Below, piece after piece: positions 33,344 through 45,039 of a DNA stretch of 64,000 bases. Source of the DNA: Xestospongia bergquistia (Eukaryota; Porifera; Demospongiae; Haplosclerida; Petrosiidae). Under the pieces are notes generated by a model. It searched no databases. It was not told the origin of the DNA and saw only the letters and a list, made by a program, of their open reading frames with translations. Numbering within the stretch: position 1 is the stretch's first letter; every line of letters begins with the position of its first letter. The stretch covers positions 2,046,001 through 2,110,000 of the forward strand of contig OZ014424.1 of the NCBI GenBank assembly GCA_963965975.1, given 5' to 3'. The translations under genes were made by a program, and so were the position numbers.

Positions 33344-36300
33344 TCAGTTCTTAAAAGAGCTCCACCATTTTCGGAAGATATTTTGTTTTGGATTGGCATT
33401 TTCTTTATATAACAGTTCCATAACTAGATAATAACCATTTTGACTGGCTATATATGGGGCCGTTATTCCATAATTGCTTTCAATGTTAGAATTGGCTTGT
33501 TGATTAAGTAGCAGTTCAACCACTTGATAATGGCCTTCTGCACTGGCTATCATAAGGGCTGTTTGTCCATTATGATCTTGTATGTTAGGATCAGCTTGTT
33601 GTTTGAGTAGGAATTCCACCACTTGATAATGGCCTTCGGCACTGGCTATGTAAAGAGCTGTTTGTCCATCTGGCAACTGAATATTAGGATTGGTTTTTTC
33701 TTGGAGAAGCAGTTCCACCACTTGATGATGACCTTCTGCACTGGCTATCATAAGGGCTGTTTGTCCATTTTGACTTTGTATGTTAGGATCCGCTTGTTGT
33801 TTAAGAAGTAGTTCCACCACTTGATAATGACCATTTTCACTGGCTAAATAAAGGGCTGTTCGTCCATCTGGCAATTGAATATTAGGATCGGCTTGTTCTT
33901 TGAGAAGCAGTGCCACCACTTGATAATGACCATTTTGACTGGCTATCATAAGGGCTGTTGCTCCGGTTTGATCTTGTATATTAGTATCAGTTTGTTCTTT
34001 GAGTAACAATTCCACCACTTGATAATGACCTTCTTGACTAGCTAAGTAAAGGGCTGTTCCTCCATTTGGCAATTGAATATTAGGATTGACTTGTTCTTTG
34101 AGAAGCAGTTCCACAACTTGATAATGACCTTTTTGACTGGCTATCATAAGGGCTGTTGCACCAATTTCATCTTGTATGTTAAGATCAACTGTTTGTCTGA
34201 GTAGCAGTTCCACCACTTGATAATGACCATTTTCACTGGCTAAGTAAAGTGCTGTTCGTCCATCATGCAGTTGAATATTAGGGTCGGCTTGTTGTTTGAG
34301 AAGCAGTTCCACTACTTGATAATGACCATTTGCACTAGATATCATAAGGGCTGTCCAACCATTTTTCTCCTTCTGAATGTTAGAGATCGCTTGTAGTTCA
34401 AGTAACGGTTCTACACCAAGATGATGAACATTTCCACATTTTATGGATTGCGTTGGTCCAAGATTGTCTGTTTCATTTGTCTCTGCTCCTCTTTCAATGC
34501 AGTGATAGTTGACATGAGCTCCTAACTCCAGTAGTAATTCTACATCACTTACTAAGCCATCTTTTGCTGCTTGCAGAAGAGAAGGCTCAAATGTAAAACT
34601 ATCATTCTCATCATTGACTATGATAGGATGGTTGTTAATGTACATTTCAAAGATACCAACTTGATAGAGGAGATCTCTTTTAGTTACTGCCATATCTTTA
34701 AGAGAGTGGTATTGTGAACTAGGTGCTAGGAATGTGATACATAGTGATTCGTGTTCGATGTGAATGTGGTTTAGGTGTTTTCCTTTTTCTGCAAATATAT
34801 GGTTAATTAGAACATGTAGACCCTTTAATGTCATTTGTTTCCATATGACATTTAGTTTGATGATAATTTTACAAGTTAGTTCAGTAACATCTTGTTTTGA
34901 TAGATGTATTTTGTCACTAGCATTCTGAATATCTATTAATTTAGCTGACTCTTCAAATACTCTAACTTCATCTGAATACTCTTTGAGTCTCATTTCAAGG
35001 ATGTCTCCTGAAAGAAAGAAGTGTACAAGGTGTTCAATTAAGTGACAATTAAGAAAATGAGAGTGTGACTTAATCTTGTTAAATAGTTCATCGATAGTTG
35101 CAACTTTAGTCAACCCTTTCTCTTCAGTGTATTCTTCAATATGTTGAGCAATATTGACTAGCTTGCATGACCCATTTTTAATCATTACAGAAAATCGCTC
35201 TTTGATAGTTGATACTAGGGACACAAAGTTCTGATCAAGCTTTTGAATATCAGCCACTATTTTATCATTGCTATTAATAGAGATGTGGGATGATGTGTAT
35301 TGTAGTAGACAGATTACATTTGAACAGACATGTCGACAGGCAGTAATGAAAGGTGTTTCATGGACTTTTCTTTGTTGAAGTAGATAATTACATATTGTAT
35401 ATGAGTTCATTTCACAAGCTATTGTTAGTGCAGTGTAATTGTTATTATCTTGAATATAAATATCAGCTCCAGCCAATACTAATGTTTGTATAACTTGTTC
35501 ATGTCCACCTAGTGTTGCTAGCATTAGTGGTGTTTTGTTTTCTTTATTATGGTGATTGATCCTGGCACCATAACTAAGAAGTAAGCATACTGTTTCGCTA
35601 TGACCATGCTTTGCTGCTTCAGAAAGAGCATCATCAATGTTAGTACATAACTCTAGAAGAAATTGAATTGCTTCGACATGACCCACTTTTGCTGCTTCAA
35701 GAATAGCAGTATCAAAAGTAAAGTTTTCGTTCTCATCATCTTTGATGATAGATTCACCATTAATTGTTAGACCAAAGATACCAATGAGACGCATGAACTG
35801 TAGGTTGCCTTGAGCATAAGCTATGAGACAATCAGCATTTGGTTCATGGACAATGTATTTAATACGAACTGAACCAGTCTCAATTTCAATGTACTTTAAA
35901 ATTGATTGCTTGGACTTGTAAGGTAATAAATGTCCTATTAGTAAATAAAGTCCTTCAACAGTAGCTTCGTTCCATGGATTGTGTAGCTCAATTTGAATTT
36001 GGGGCATGTTTGACACTTTTGTTAAATATGGAGAATAAATGCTTTTCAATTGAACTTTAAGTTCTTTTACTGTAGATGAACAACGAAAACTCTTGGCTTT
36101 AACAACGTGTTCTTTTAGTTCACTGACAAGATTTCTTTTCTTTTCATTAAAGCATTCATCATTGAGAAATTGTTCACTCATATCCACAATTAATTCACAG
36201 TCTAAGAAGTCAAAATATGGATGTATTTTCTTGAAAAGCTCATTTAAATCAGTTACATCACTCAGTTGCCCAACCCATTTCATTCGATGTTCAATCCATC

Positions 36301-37636
36301 TAATAAAGTCCACTAGTGCTAGTTGTTGATGTTGTAGTTTATGATCAAGAGCTGATCGTACAGCTACCATTAATATGCTAAAGTTTCTATCAAGGTCTTG
36401 TAGTGTGGTTAGAAGTACTTCTTCTTTCTCTTCATTTTCTAACATGACTGTTTTTACAAGTTCTAGAGGACCTACATGAAGAGATAACATGAACATTATT
36501 TCTAATTGTTACAATAACATACCTTGAGAAATAGTTGAAGCTGTTGATAAAGTTACATTAAGTTTTTGATATACTCTTGAAGCTAGAGAATATTCTTGTG
36601 ACTTTTCTAATGCAAGCAGTACATCCTGCCATGATGCCTCAGGATGAACACTAAGCCATTTTGAAAATAGAGCAGCTTTTTGTAAGTCAGTTCCTCTGAC
36701 GTCATGTTCTATTACTTGAATATGTTCACTCTTAATTCCAGGTAAGAAAGTACCAAACTTCTGCCAATTGACTAGAGTATCTAGTAACTCTATTAACTGG
36801 TCATACTTTGGTCTAACAGACATAGCAGGATCTACTGACATTACTAGCAACTTCAAGGGCTGTAGATGAGTCAGCAACTTTGACTTCCTTTTACTATGTA
36901 AACTGTATAAATTTAACAAACTTAGCAGGTTCTGCTAACATTATTATCTATATGTATTATCTGGTAAACTGGCAAATTGGTTGATTTCGACAATTATATG
37001 ATTATACAGGTTGTATGAAGCAAACTGAAAGTAAACATATTAAGTTTTGATTACTATTGTACTTTGTAATTGACTATGTACCAAATAATACTGATTTATG
37101 TTAAAAACAATTGTTATTTGTTCTAACATTATGTAAACGGTTAATTCCATAGAACAACTATATAATCAAAACAGTATTATGTTTACTTTCAGTTTGCATC
37201 ATACAGCCTGTATAAATATACATTGGTTAAATCAACATAGTTTCTGAATAAAATAATGATTGTCATCTCTGATTAATAACTATAGGAACATATACATTTA
37301 ATATCATTAGAGTAAGAAAGGTTAGAATTATGACAACTGTACTACATAAAGTGTCCACCTAATATATAAAAACCAATGAATATATTTCTACATGTCTGAA
37401 TGTTGATTTCTGAATATACCATCTGAAGTGGCTGGATTTAGTTACTTTTTGATTAATTCAACAGGCTTCACACTATAAATAGCTTCATGTTCTACACAAC
37501 CGATTTTATTATTGACAACCAGCTAAACTAAAGTATACACTTAAAAATTGTGATGGCACTAGTTATTAGTAATTACTGTTATCAATGAACCACTCACTGG
37601 CTCCATTTTACTAGCTTCAATTTTATGATCTGTCAT
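33344..37636 (-). CDS. ANK gene 3: Death-domain ankyrin-repeat protein, three exons
   Basis: Exons 37636-37598, 36859-36523 and 36471-33344 join in frame (phase 0, then phase 1; second intron only 51 bp) into about 1,167 residues. Exon 2 encodes a Death domain at about residues 25-115, shown by NWQKFGTFLPGI, the central helix HIQVIEHD and the PEASWQDVLLALEK-plus-LAS pattern. Exon 3 encodes the middle module (LNELFKKIHPYFDFLDC to LQFMRLIGIFGLTING), two 26-residue units, ordinary ANK repeats with YTALTIACEMNSYTICNYLL, a second diverged middle module, and ten ANK repeats ending in the basic tail FRKWWSSFKN. Death domains bind one another in apoptosis and innate-immune complexes; a signalling-adaptor role is inferred. 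The exon 1 to exon 2 join is predicted from splice signals only. Confidence 0.87.
36860..37597 (-). other. intron 1 of ANK gene 3
   Basis: Predicted 738-bp intron, AT-rich, with no gene. It contains an inverted pair: TATGATTATACAGGTTGTAT near 36,998 and its near-complement near 37,190. Most of it recurs at 55,437-56,130 as the start of the large right-hand duplication. Confidence 0.55.
37598..37636 (-). CDS. ANK gene 3, coding exon 1 (13 codons)
   Basis: ATG at 37636 encodes MTDHKIEASKMEP and meets a donor GTGAGT at 37597. The leader closely matches exon 1 of gene 1. Phase 0 fits the acceptor CTACAG|CCC at 36,860/36,859. The alternative start inside exon 2 (VMSVDP) cannot be excluded. Confidence 0.65.
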
Positions 37637-38719
37637 CTATATAACTGATGAATTTGAAGAAAACACACCCACAAGGTTGCTTAAAGTAGGTAATAGAATA
37701 TATCAATGCTAGCTATTGAACATCTTCTGTATAAAGCAGATGCTTGTTTTTACAATATTGTGTGTGGATAAACTGACACCTCATATAATATTTTAAATAC
37801 AATGAATATTGTTATAATTCATCTGAGGTTAAATAAATATTCATAGTGACACATGATGTATGATATTTTTCACCAAATATAGGATCAGCAATAATACAAT
37901 TATTCTCATTTTATGTCTAAATATTGTATAATGTACATATATCACATAATACACTGCTCAATTGTTTTACTAATTGTGCAAGTAATTGAATATTGGAAAA
38001 ATTAATCTTCTTAATTCATACATTTTCATTGTTTCTTGTAGCATTTACATTATATAGTTATTGGTGTTTTTAGAAAAATGTTGTTCTTGTCTATGACATG
38101 GAGTTCAATGATATAATAAGATAACTGTAAGACACAGAATTTAGTCAACCAGAAAGAGTGAGTAGATCTATACATGGTAGTGTGTGAGTAAACAATTGAT
38201 TTATATTTATTCCTAGTAGTATTGCTTTAAATATGCTTTCTAACATGTCATATGTGTATCTCTTATGTTTGTAATAGTCATATACAAGCTTCCAACAGGT
38301 CTTTTGTATTTATGTCTTTTAAACACTAATTTATGCTTAAAAGTAAAATAAATGTTAATTTTTCTCAGACACTATCCCTATATTGACTACTATATTTTAC
38401 ATGTGAGTACCTTTTCTCAATACTTGTATACTGGTATGTCTTTTGTGACAAAGTGTTCTACCAATTTTAACATAATACCCTCTGTGTAAGAACTCACTGT
38501 ACTTATTTGTTGCACATTTTTTTGGTGATTATAAAAATTTTAAAACATTTTAGTTATATATGTTGGTAGTACATAGTCAGTAATATATAATTTAAATTAA
38601 AATCCAAAAAGTTATAAAGATTCTGAGTTGGCAAACATAAACTGCAGGGACACAAGTAATATCAAGTACATGGAGAACAAGTATTAAATAGTTGATAAAT
38701 TAATAATAAAAAGTAGAAA
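37637..38719. other. upstream region of ANK gene 3
   Basis: AT-rich, with no coding sequence recognised. The stretch immediately before the gene 3 ATG must hold its promoter, but no sharp motif stands out. From about 38,020 the sequence is again shared with 56,150 onward. Confidence 0.45.
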
Positions 38720-39420
38720 GAGAACGAACTTTATCAACAAGAGAGCTTGACTTTACTACTCTATAAAGTAAAAAAGTTTAAATAATTGTTTTTAATGGAT
38801 GTCTAATTCATTTGACCTTAGAATGAGTTGAGGATTTTGTGTTGGTCATACAGAACATAATAAATTTAGAATATTGAAATGATTTTGTGGCTTTTGTAAG
38901 CAGGAGACTAAGAACATAACATCTTGTAACTCCAACCAATACATAAGAGTAAACAACTTGAAGTATAATCATTATGAGTATGAAATTGGTAGCTTGAGAT
39001 TAGATACATTCTATTAGGTAATTATCCTTTATAAGAGGGGGGGGGGTCAAACTTGAAACAGTAACATATTTGAGAGCAAATTAAGGTCATATATAAAGTT
39101 AGCTTGATCTTAGAAAAATGAGTGGATGATGACGTTCTTCTGACAAAATGTAGAATTTGTTACATACTCTTGAAATAATATTTTCATAATGATGACTCCA
39201 AGATAAGTCACTACTTAAAACTATTCAAAGATCATGATGTTGATTATTAACACAGACAACAAATGAATCATTAATAATATCTTGGTGAGGATCAAAGTTA
39301 TTGCAAGGAAACACATCAGCTTAAATTTAGGAATATTGAATGAAAGTTCTTACAGGAACTCCAACTAAAAAGGGCATCCAGGTCCTTCTGCATTAATAAA
39401 ACTAGTGAAAAAAGAGAAAT
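38720..39420 (-). pseudogene. decayed LINE reverse-transcriptase 3' end (left copy)
   Basis: Minus-strand translation, with many stops and frameshifts, shows SDLSWSHHYENIISRVC near 39,125-39,215, LQDVMFLVSCLQKPQNHFNI near 38,870-38,945 and a SWSSCKNF-like segment near 39,350. These match the C-terminal part of non-LTR retrotransposon polymerases (CR1/L2/Jockey-like layout: 'LQ-DLD-L--WS', then 'DLSWS-H', then 'HFNIL'). A run of nine or more G lies near 39,040. No functional protein. Confidence 0.75.
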
Positions 39421-40700
39421 ACTAGGATGGGAGACAATAAAAGGGAGATGATTATAAGAACACTTAGACCTACATGTAAATTTTAGATGGTGTGGTGAAT
39501 GAGAAGAAACAAGATATTTCGGCCAACCAGTAAAGAAAAAGGAGATAGAGGACTAATGAGATGAAACAGATGATTTTAAAACTTATATAGGCACTAAAGA
39601 AACAGCAAGATCCTAAGACTGTGAACAGCCATCAATCTGTTAATGTATCATTTTATCAACTACTTTCTTGTTCCTTGTGTACATATCAGAGCTGATTCGT
39701 GGAAAATGAGTTATTTGTTAACTCGCTTGTAGACAGGCAATTAGTCGGAGTTATCCAAATTTTAACCCTTTCATTTACACCAAGGCAACCGACGAATGCA
39801 CACGTTGTCGAAACTCGTGTGTATGACTTTATACAACTACCAGACATTAAAACTTGCTGGATTTGCAAACATAGCTAATAACTACTATAACAGCAGTGCA
39901 CTACAATATTAACTTAATCATCCTTCTTTCATACAATTGTATGAATTGATGACAGGGGACCAGTGTAAAATATCAAGTTCAGTAATGAATAATAATTTAT
40001 TATTGTATAAAAATTTGAAAAATAAGTCCCAAAAAGTAATAATAATGAATCTTTTCTTTAAAACAGGAGAATATTTTCTGAAGATGATCCTTAATTTATG
40101 GGATAGTTATCAGTAACAAGAGAAACATAACAGTGATACTTTCATCTGAGACGATTATATTCAAACCCTAACAAGTAAAAAAAGATACATTTTCTTCAAT
40201 GGAGATACACACTTCATTCACACCTCGTCAATACCAGAACATTCATGAATAGTTGAAATTGAGGTCAGTACAATATAGAAAAGCAATATTAACCAATGAC
40301 AGAAATAAATTGTAGAATGCAGGATGCCATTAACAAGAATTTTTTTCCTGAAACGTCTGAAAAAGGCCACTACCGGCTATTTACATTATATTATAATTTA
40401 TGAGTTTTTAATCATATCATTGTGTAGTCAATGTCATCATAACATCACAAATAGTCCAGTGTAAAAGTACATGACAACATTACAAATGTTATTGACAGCA
40501 TGACAATATTTTCTAAAATAGGGCAATAGGAAAGTACATTTACAAGACTTAATAATAGATGAGCTATATAACTTAGAGATATGTATAGATGTAGTGGGTA
40601 TACCATATTTTATAATGACAAAATTAGTATTAAATTAATATAGTAGGTGTGGCTGTTACGAAGTCTCACTTTTGTTTACAGAATATCCTTAACTATTATG
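39421..40700. other. non-coding part of duplication D
   Basis: Conserved with 57,510-59,060 apart from the MITE insertion on the right. No coding motif was recognised; the small frames (39686-39868 minus, and 57807-58013 plus in the other copy) are on different strands and not jointly conserved. Confidence 0.45.
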
Positions 40701-40711
40701 TTTTCATCAGG

Positions 40712-41157
40712 ATTGGGGTCAATTACATGAGAATGATTATAATTATGATTATGATTACACAGTGATTATGCAAGGTGATTACAATTACAATTATAGGGGA
40801 AAAGCATGATTTCGATTGTGATTATGATTACAGAGCCATGATGATTACATTCAGCTGCAAATATACAACATGTATTCAGTTTAATTACATGTTCTTTCAT
40901 GCATCATTTCATAAATATACACCAGCAGATGCTAACACAGGCAACATGTACTTGTTCCATGTACTACTTACAAAGGCTACCATAATTGCTGTAATCACTT
41001 GTATTACAGCAATTTGTCTGATTATAATTATGATTACTGATTACACTGTTTCTGGAAAGTTGATTACAATTACAATTACAATTACAATTACGACTACAAC
41101 AAAAATGTAATTGATTGTAATTGATTACAATTACAATTGTAATCGGCCCCAACCCTG
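40712..41157. mobile_element. possible non-autonomous DNA transposon rich in GATTACAATTAC
   Basis: The left end reads GATTGGGGTCAATTACA; the right end, reverse-complemented, reads GGTTGGGGCCGATTACAATT. These resemble imperfect terminal inverted repeats around an ATTACA-rich interior. The right copy of the duplication (59,070-59,295) keeps only the right part. Target-site duplication could not be fixed. Confidence 0.45.
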
Positions 41158-41200
41158 GTATTCATATGACAAAACATCAAGAGTAATAGTTGAGATATAT

Positions 41201-41347
41201 ACATCAACGTCAACATGGTATCAAGGATATAAGTCAGTGTCAACAAAGTATCAAGGATATACATCAGTGTCAACATGGTATCAAGGATATAGTCAGTGTC
41301 AACAAAGTATCAAGGATATATGTCAGTGACAACATGGTGTCAAAAAG
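41201..41347. repeat. ~30-bp minisatellite (left copy)
   Basis: Five units built on GTCAACATGGTATCAAGGAT with alternating ACATGG and ACAAAG variants. The related array in the right copy is at 59,640-59,755. Confidence 0.9.
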
Positions 41348-42229
41348 TATGATCATTTTAGACAAACTGTATCACTTTCAAACTTCTAAACAGGTTGATC
41401 TTATGGCACAACATCTATTGTTGTGTGTAATCAATCATGATCACGTCACTAGACATTACTAGTAGAACTACATTATAACAGAAATGTACTTATGCATCAA
41501 TACTACAGATTATTGACTTAGTTAAGAAACAAGGTGAATACTTTCATTCCTATATGGTCTCACTTGAAAGCTATTAGACAACACTTGTATATAGTATACC
41601 TGTAAATTTGCAAAAAAAGCATAAGCATATGTACATCAGGTTATTCCTGGAGCAACAAAGTAGAGAACAAAAGCAAAAGACACCTGATTGGAATCAAAAA
41701 ATGGATGTTGATAAAGAGAACATATAAAGAGTAGTCTAGTAACACTCTAGGCAGTTAAAATTAATAGCTTTGATTGTAAAGATTTGTCACATAATTTCCT
41801 TTATGTCAAGTTTTGACTAATAAGAGGATTTTAAACAGGTTAGATAATTGCTATTATTTATCAATTCCAACATGTTAACTAGTAACAAATTTGTTATTAG
41901 AAAAGTAATATTAAAAAACATTTTATGTGGACAACTCAGGTGAGTTGCCTCACTAAAGTACATTCATTACTATGAAATCATATGTAGGCAATCCAACATG
42001 AGGGCGAGGCTACTATAGTTACCAGTTCCTAGTGGGTTCAAATATCAGCCAGTATTCTTAGAACCTATACAGCCCATTATCTCCATCTTTCATTAATCAA
42101 CAAGCATACATCACTAACATCATACAATCAAAACCCTAAGACCAATAGTGTTGACAGTCTTAAGACTACCATTCAGTGGGGATTGTCATTTCACAAGAAA
42201 TATTTAAAGACAGATGATAGTTTAAGTAA
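41348..42229. other. non-coding part of duplication D
   Basis: Collinear with 59,756-60,475. No gene recognised. It may be 5' sequence of the MULE-type element whose coding fragments follow. Confidence 0.4.
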
Positions 42230-43347
42230 TGCCATGTAATAACCTATGACCACAGTACAACTAATTAATTAAATTTAGTATTACTCTGTACAACTAAAAG
42301 CCAAACCCAATAAACACATATGAACAACATGTGGAAAAAAATATTCGTGTTGGAGTGGTATATCAAAGCATCTTAAAAATGAGCACAATAATATTGACAA
42401 TGTAACTATTAGTTGTAACATATTGTAATAACAGGTAAAGATATAATATATGACTGTTCATTATATAGCAAATTACCTGATTAAATCTTCATAAGAGGGT
42501 CACTACTCTTCAAATACATCTACTGCATTGAGGTCTCATTGTCAACTCTCAGTAGAAGAGAAAGAGATAAATTAGAACACCATTTAAAGTAAATTAGTTA
42601 TTACCAGTAAACTATAGCAAAGGGTAAATATGGATCATATTCTTGATGATGGCAGAGACTCAATACATACCAGATTACCAATATAGACAGAGAACACTAA
42701 ATTACTAGACAGGACTTTCATAATATTAAGACAAAATAAACCATTGAAGAAATTAGCAGTTATAAGAATGACTTCCCTATAATTCTACTTAAGAGCCAGG
42801 GAAAATCCAAGATAACAACATGGACAATTTAGCAAATGACAACTTCCTTGTATGTTTACAAACAGAATTTTAACAGGATATGTACAGAAATTAGACATGA
42901 CACTACACTACATTGATTCTACACATAGGACTAACATGTACAAGTCTGACTTCAATCTATAAATACTATTATTGTTATTGATGAGCATGGGGGAGGAATT
43001 CCTATTGTATGGATGTTATCCAATAAAGAAGATGCAATGGCATTCAATTCATTTTATACTGCACTTTAATTAAAAAGACTTGTGATGTAATTTTACCCAA
43101 ATGGTTTATGTCTGATGATGCTGTTAACTATTTCAATGCACAGAGAAATGTTTTTACAGATAATAAAATTCAACTCATAAGTTCATTGCATTTAGACAGG
43201 ACATGGAGTAAGGCACTTCCAAAACATGTGAAGAACAAACAACAACAAATTACACTTTATCATCATCTTAGAATTTTATTATATGAACATAACAAAACTA
43301 ATTTCCAATTAAGTTACACTGCAAGACTTTTTAACCCATATACATGA
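42230..43347 (+). pseudogene. MULE-type transposase relic with C2H2 finger (left copy)
   Basis: The finger segment at 42,318-42,386 reads T-T-C-G-K-K-Y-S-C-W-S-G then ISKHLKNEH, but its first Cys codon is TGA (42,321). After ~550 non-coding bases come MULE transposase fragments: DEHGG-IPIVWMLSNKED, then a 4-base TTAA insertion near 43,070 that breaks the frame, then WFMSDDAVNYFNAQ and SSLHLDRTWSKALPKHV. The last resembles the 'C-WH-DRAW' block of animal MULE transposases, with the Cys lost. Dead element. Confidence 0.75.
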
Positions 43348-43589
43348 AAATTACAACCATTTTTTATGCACTTTTTCTGTAATACTGAGGATGACCTTAG
43401 TTGACTGCTTGTGTCAAAATAATTGCGGTACTCTCTTGATTACTAGCATATAATATTATCATATTTCTATTGTTGCGCTAAATAATAAAAATCCTTACCT
43501 AAACACTTATCTTCAATATCTTTTGTTCCTTCTATCAAACTTTCCTTTAATCCCTTTAGCTCCTCGGACAGATGTATCACCCAACTTCC

Positions 43590-43746
43590 GATCACGTGAG
43601 CGAATGCGATTATACAGCAAATGTAGCCATGGTAACTGTGGCAAAGTGCTTCCGGCTGAACGTATCGTAATACTATGTATAACGTAATACTATCAATAGG
43701 AGGAGATTGGAAACTTGGTGATTGATCACTGAGTCTATCGTGCACG
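43590..43746 (+). promoter_or_regulatory. upstream region of FUT-a
   Basis: Contains GATCACGTGAGCG (E-box CACGTG), an ETS-like GCTTCCGGC near 43,648, and a GGAGATTGGAAACTT then TTGATCACTGAGTCTAT stretch just before the ATG. The last block is conserved before other FUT genes of the cluster. The right copy has lost the ETS-like core. Confidence 0.45.
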
Positions 43747-44957
43747 ATGTTAGTTGACTTGTTCAATTTAAAATGGAGAAAGATTTTAATCCTATGCGTT
43801 CTGACTACGGCAGTAGTATCGTTCATATACCTCATTGTCGCTATGAACACGATATCACTTCGACCGCCATCACGGAATCATTATGAAGCAGGCAAAGGTA
43901 TTTCCCGTTAAGAAAACTTATCATTGTAGAAATCTAAGTACTACAATTTTTAATAGCACCACTACGGTTGGAACTAGTGAAAAAATCATTTTATTATGGA
44001 CAACATGGTTTGGCATAAATTTTGTAGAATCACTTGGTAATAGTAGACCAATAATATGTCAACAAAATAAAAATAAAAGTTTTCTTACTGGTGACAGGAA
44101 TCTTTATTCTGATAGCAGTGCTGTAGTTTTTCATATTAATTTATATTCCAGAAGGTGATTTATTAAAAAGTATTATTGCTGCCAGTGATATGAGTCGACC
44201 ACTAGACCAAAGGTGGATTTTCTTCACTCAAGAGCCACCACCAAATATTCTTAGATATCATGAATTTCTCCCATATTCCAAATCTCTATTTAACTGGACA
44301 ATGACATACAAGTTTAGTTCAGATATCAGACAAAGTTATTCTTACGTAGTTCCTGGTAAGTTTAAAGGTGGTTATGATCCTAACAGAAATTATCTTGAAA
44401 ACAGAACTAAAACAGCTATTGCTTTTATAAGTAATTGTAAACGTCCTCGTTTACATGCAGTAAGAGAATTAAAGAAATATATTGATGTCAACGTCTATGG
44501 TAAATGTGGAAACCAATGTAAAGCTGACTGCTTCTCTTTGTTACCAAAGTACAAGTTTTATTTGGCTTTTGAGAATGCTGTATGTGAAGACTATATTACA
44601 GAAAAAACATACAGAAATGCCTTCACTAATGATATAGTTCCAGTAATAATATCAGGGGCAAACTTGTCAAATCCTGAAGTCGTTCCTCCCAATTCATTTA
44701 TTAATGGACTTGATTTTAAGAGAGCTGTTGATCTCGCTGATTACCTCAAAAAAATTGGTGGTGATCCTCAACTTTATAATAAATTCTTCAAATGGAGAGA
44801 TGAGTGGTCTTTAAGTGATGGTGGGACCTATCTTATACCTTGTGATGTGTGTAACAAACTGTATGAACCTATTCAATGTATAACAGTATATGATGACATT
44901 GAACAATGGTATAGTGTCCAACATGACTGTAAACAATATACAAAATGGAGTAAATGA
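43747..44957 (+). pseudogene. FUT-a: broken GT10 fucosyltransferase
   Basis: Homologous to FUT-b/c over its full length. The ATG at 43,747 and a membrane anchor are intact, but an 8-base deletion near 43,890 shifts the frame and a 10-base insertion (AATTTATATT) near 44,137 shifts it again. The C-terminal 255 codons (44,190-44,957) are open and carry QRWIFFTQEPP, FNWTMTYKFSSDI and YKFYLAFENAVCEDYITEKT. A Cys of the CGPNKNKCF block is changed to Ser. A GT-AG pair at 43,898/44,151 would rejoin the two halves in frame while deleting ~80 residues, so a shortened protein is possible but probably inactive. Confidence 0.8.
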
Positions 44958-44990
44958 CATCATTTCCTATAGTAAAATAATAATATACGT

Positions 44991-45039
44991 AGAAGGCGGA
45001 GATTTGAAACTTCGTGGTTGATCACAGAGTCTATTGTGC
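44991..45039 (+). promoter_or_regulatory. conserved upstream block of FUT-b
   Basis: AAGGCGGAGATTTGAAACTT then GTGGTTGATCACAGAGTCTA lies within the only 82 bases separating the FUT-a stop from the FUT-b start. Related blocks precede the ATG of FUT-a, FUT-d and FUT-e, and the GGCGGAGATTTG part precedes FUT-c. Promoter or 5'UTR element; which one is not decided by sequence. Confidence 0.5.

Noticed and set aside
41995..42060. tRNA/SINE B-box-like GGTTCAAAT stretch (also ~60,265)
   Set aside because: It departs from the B-box consensus, I found no A-box or cloverleaf, and it is simply part of the duplicated block.
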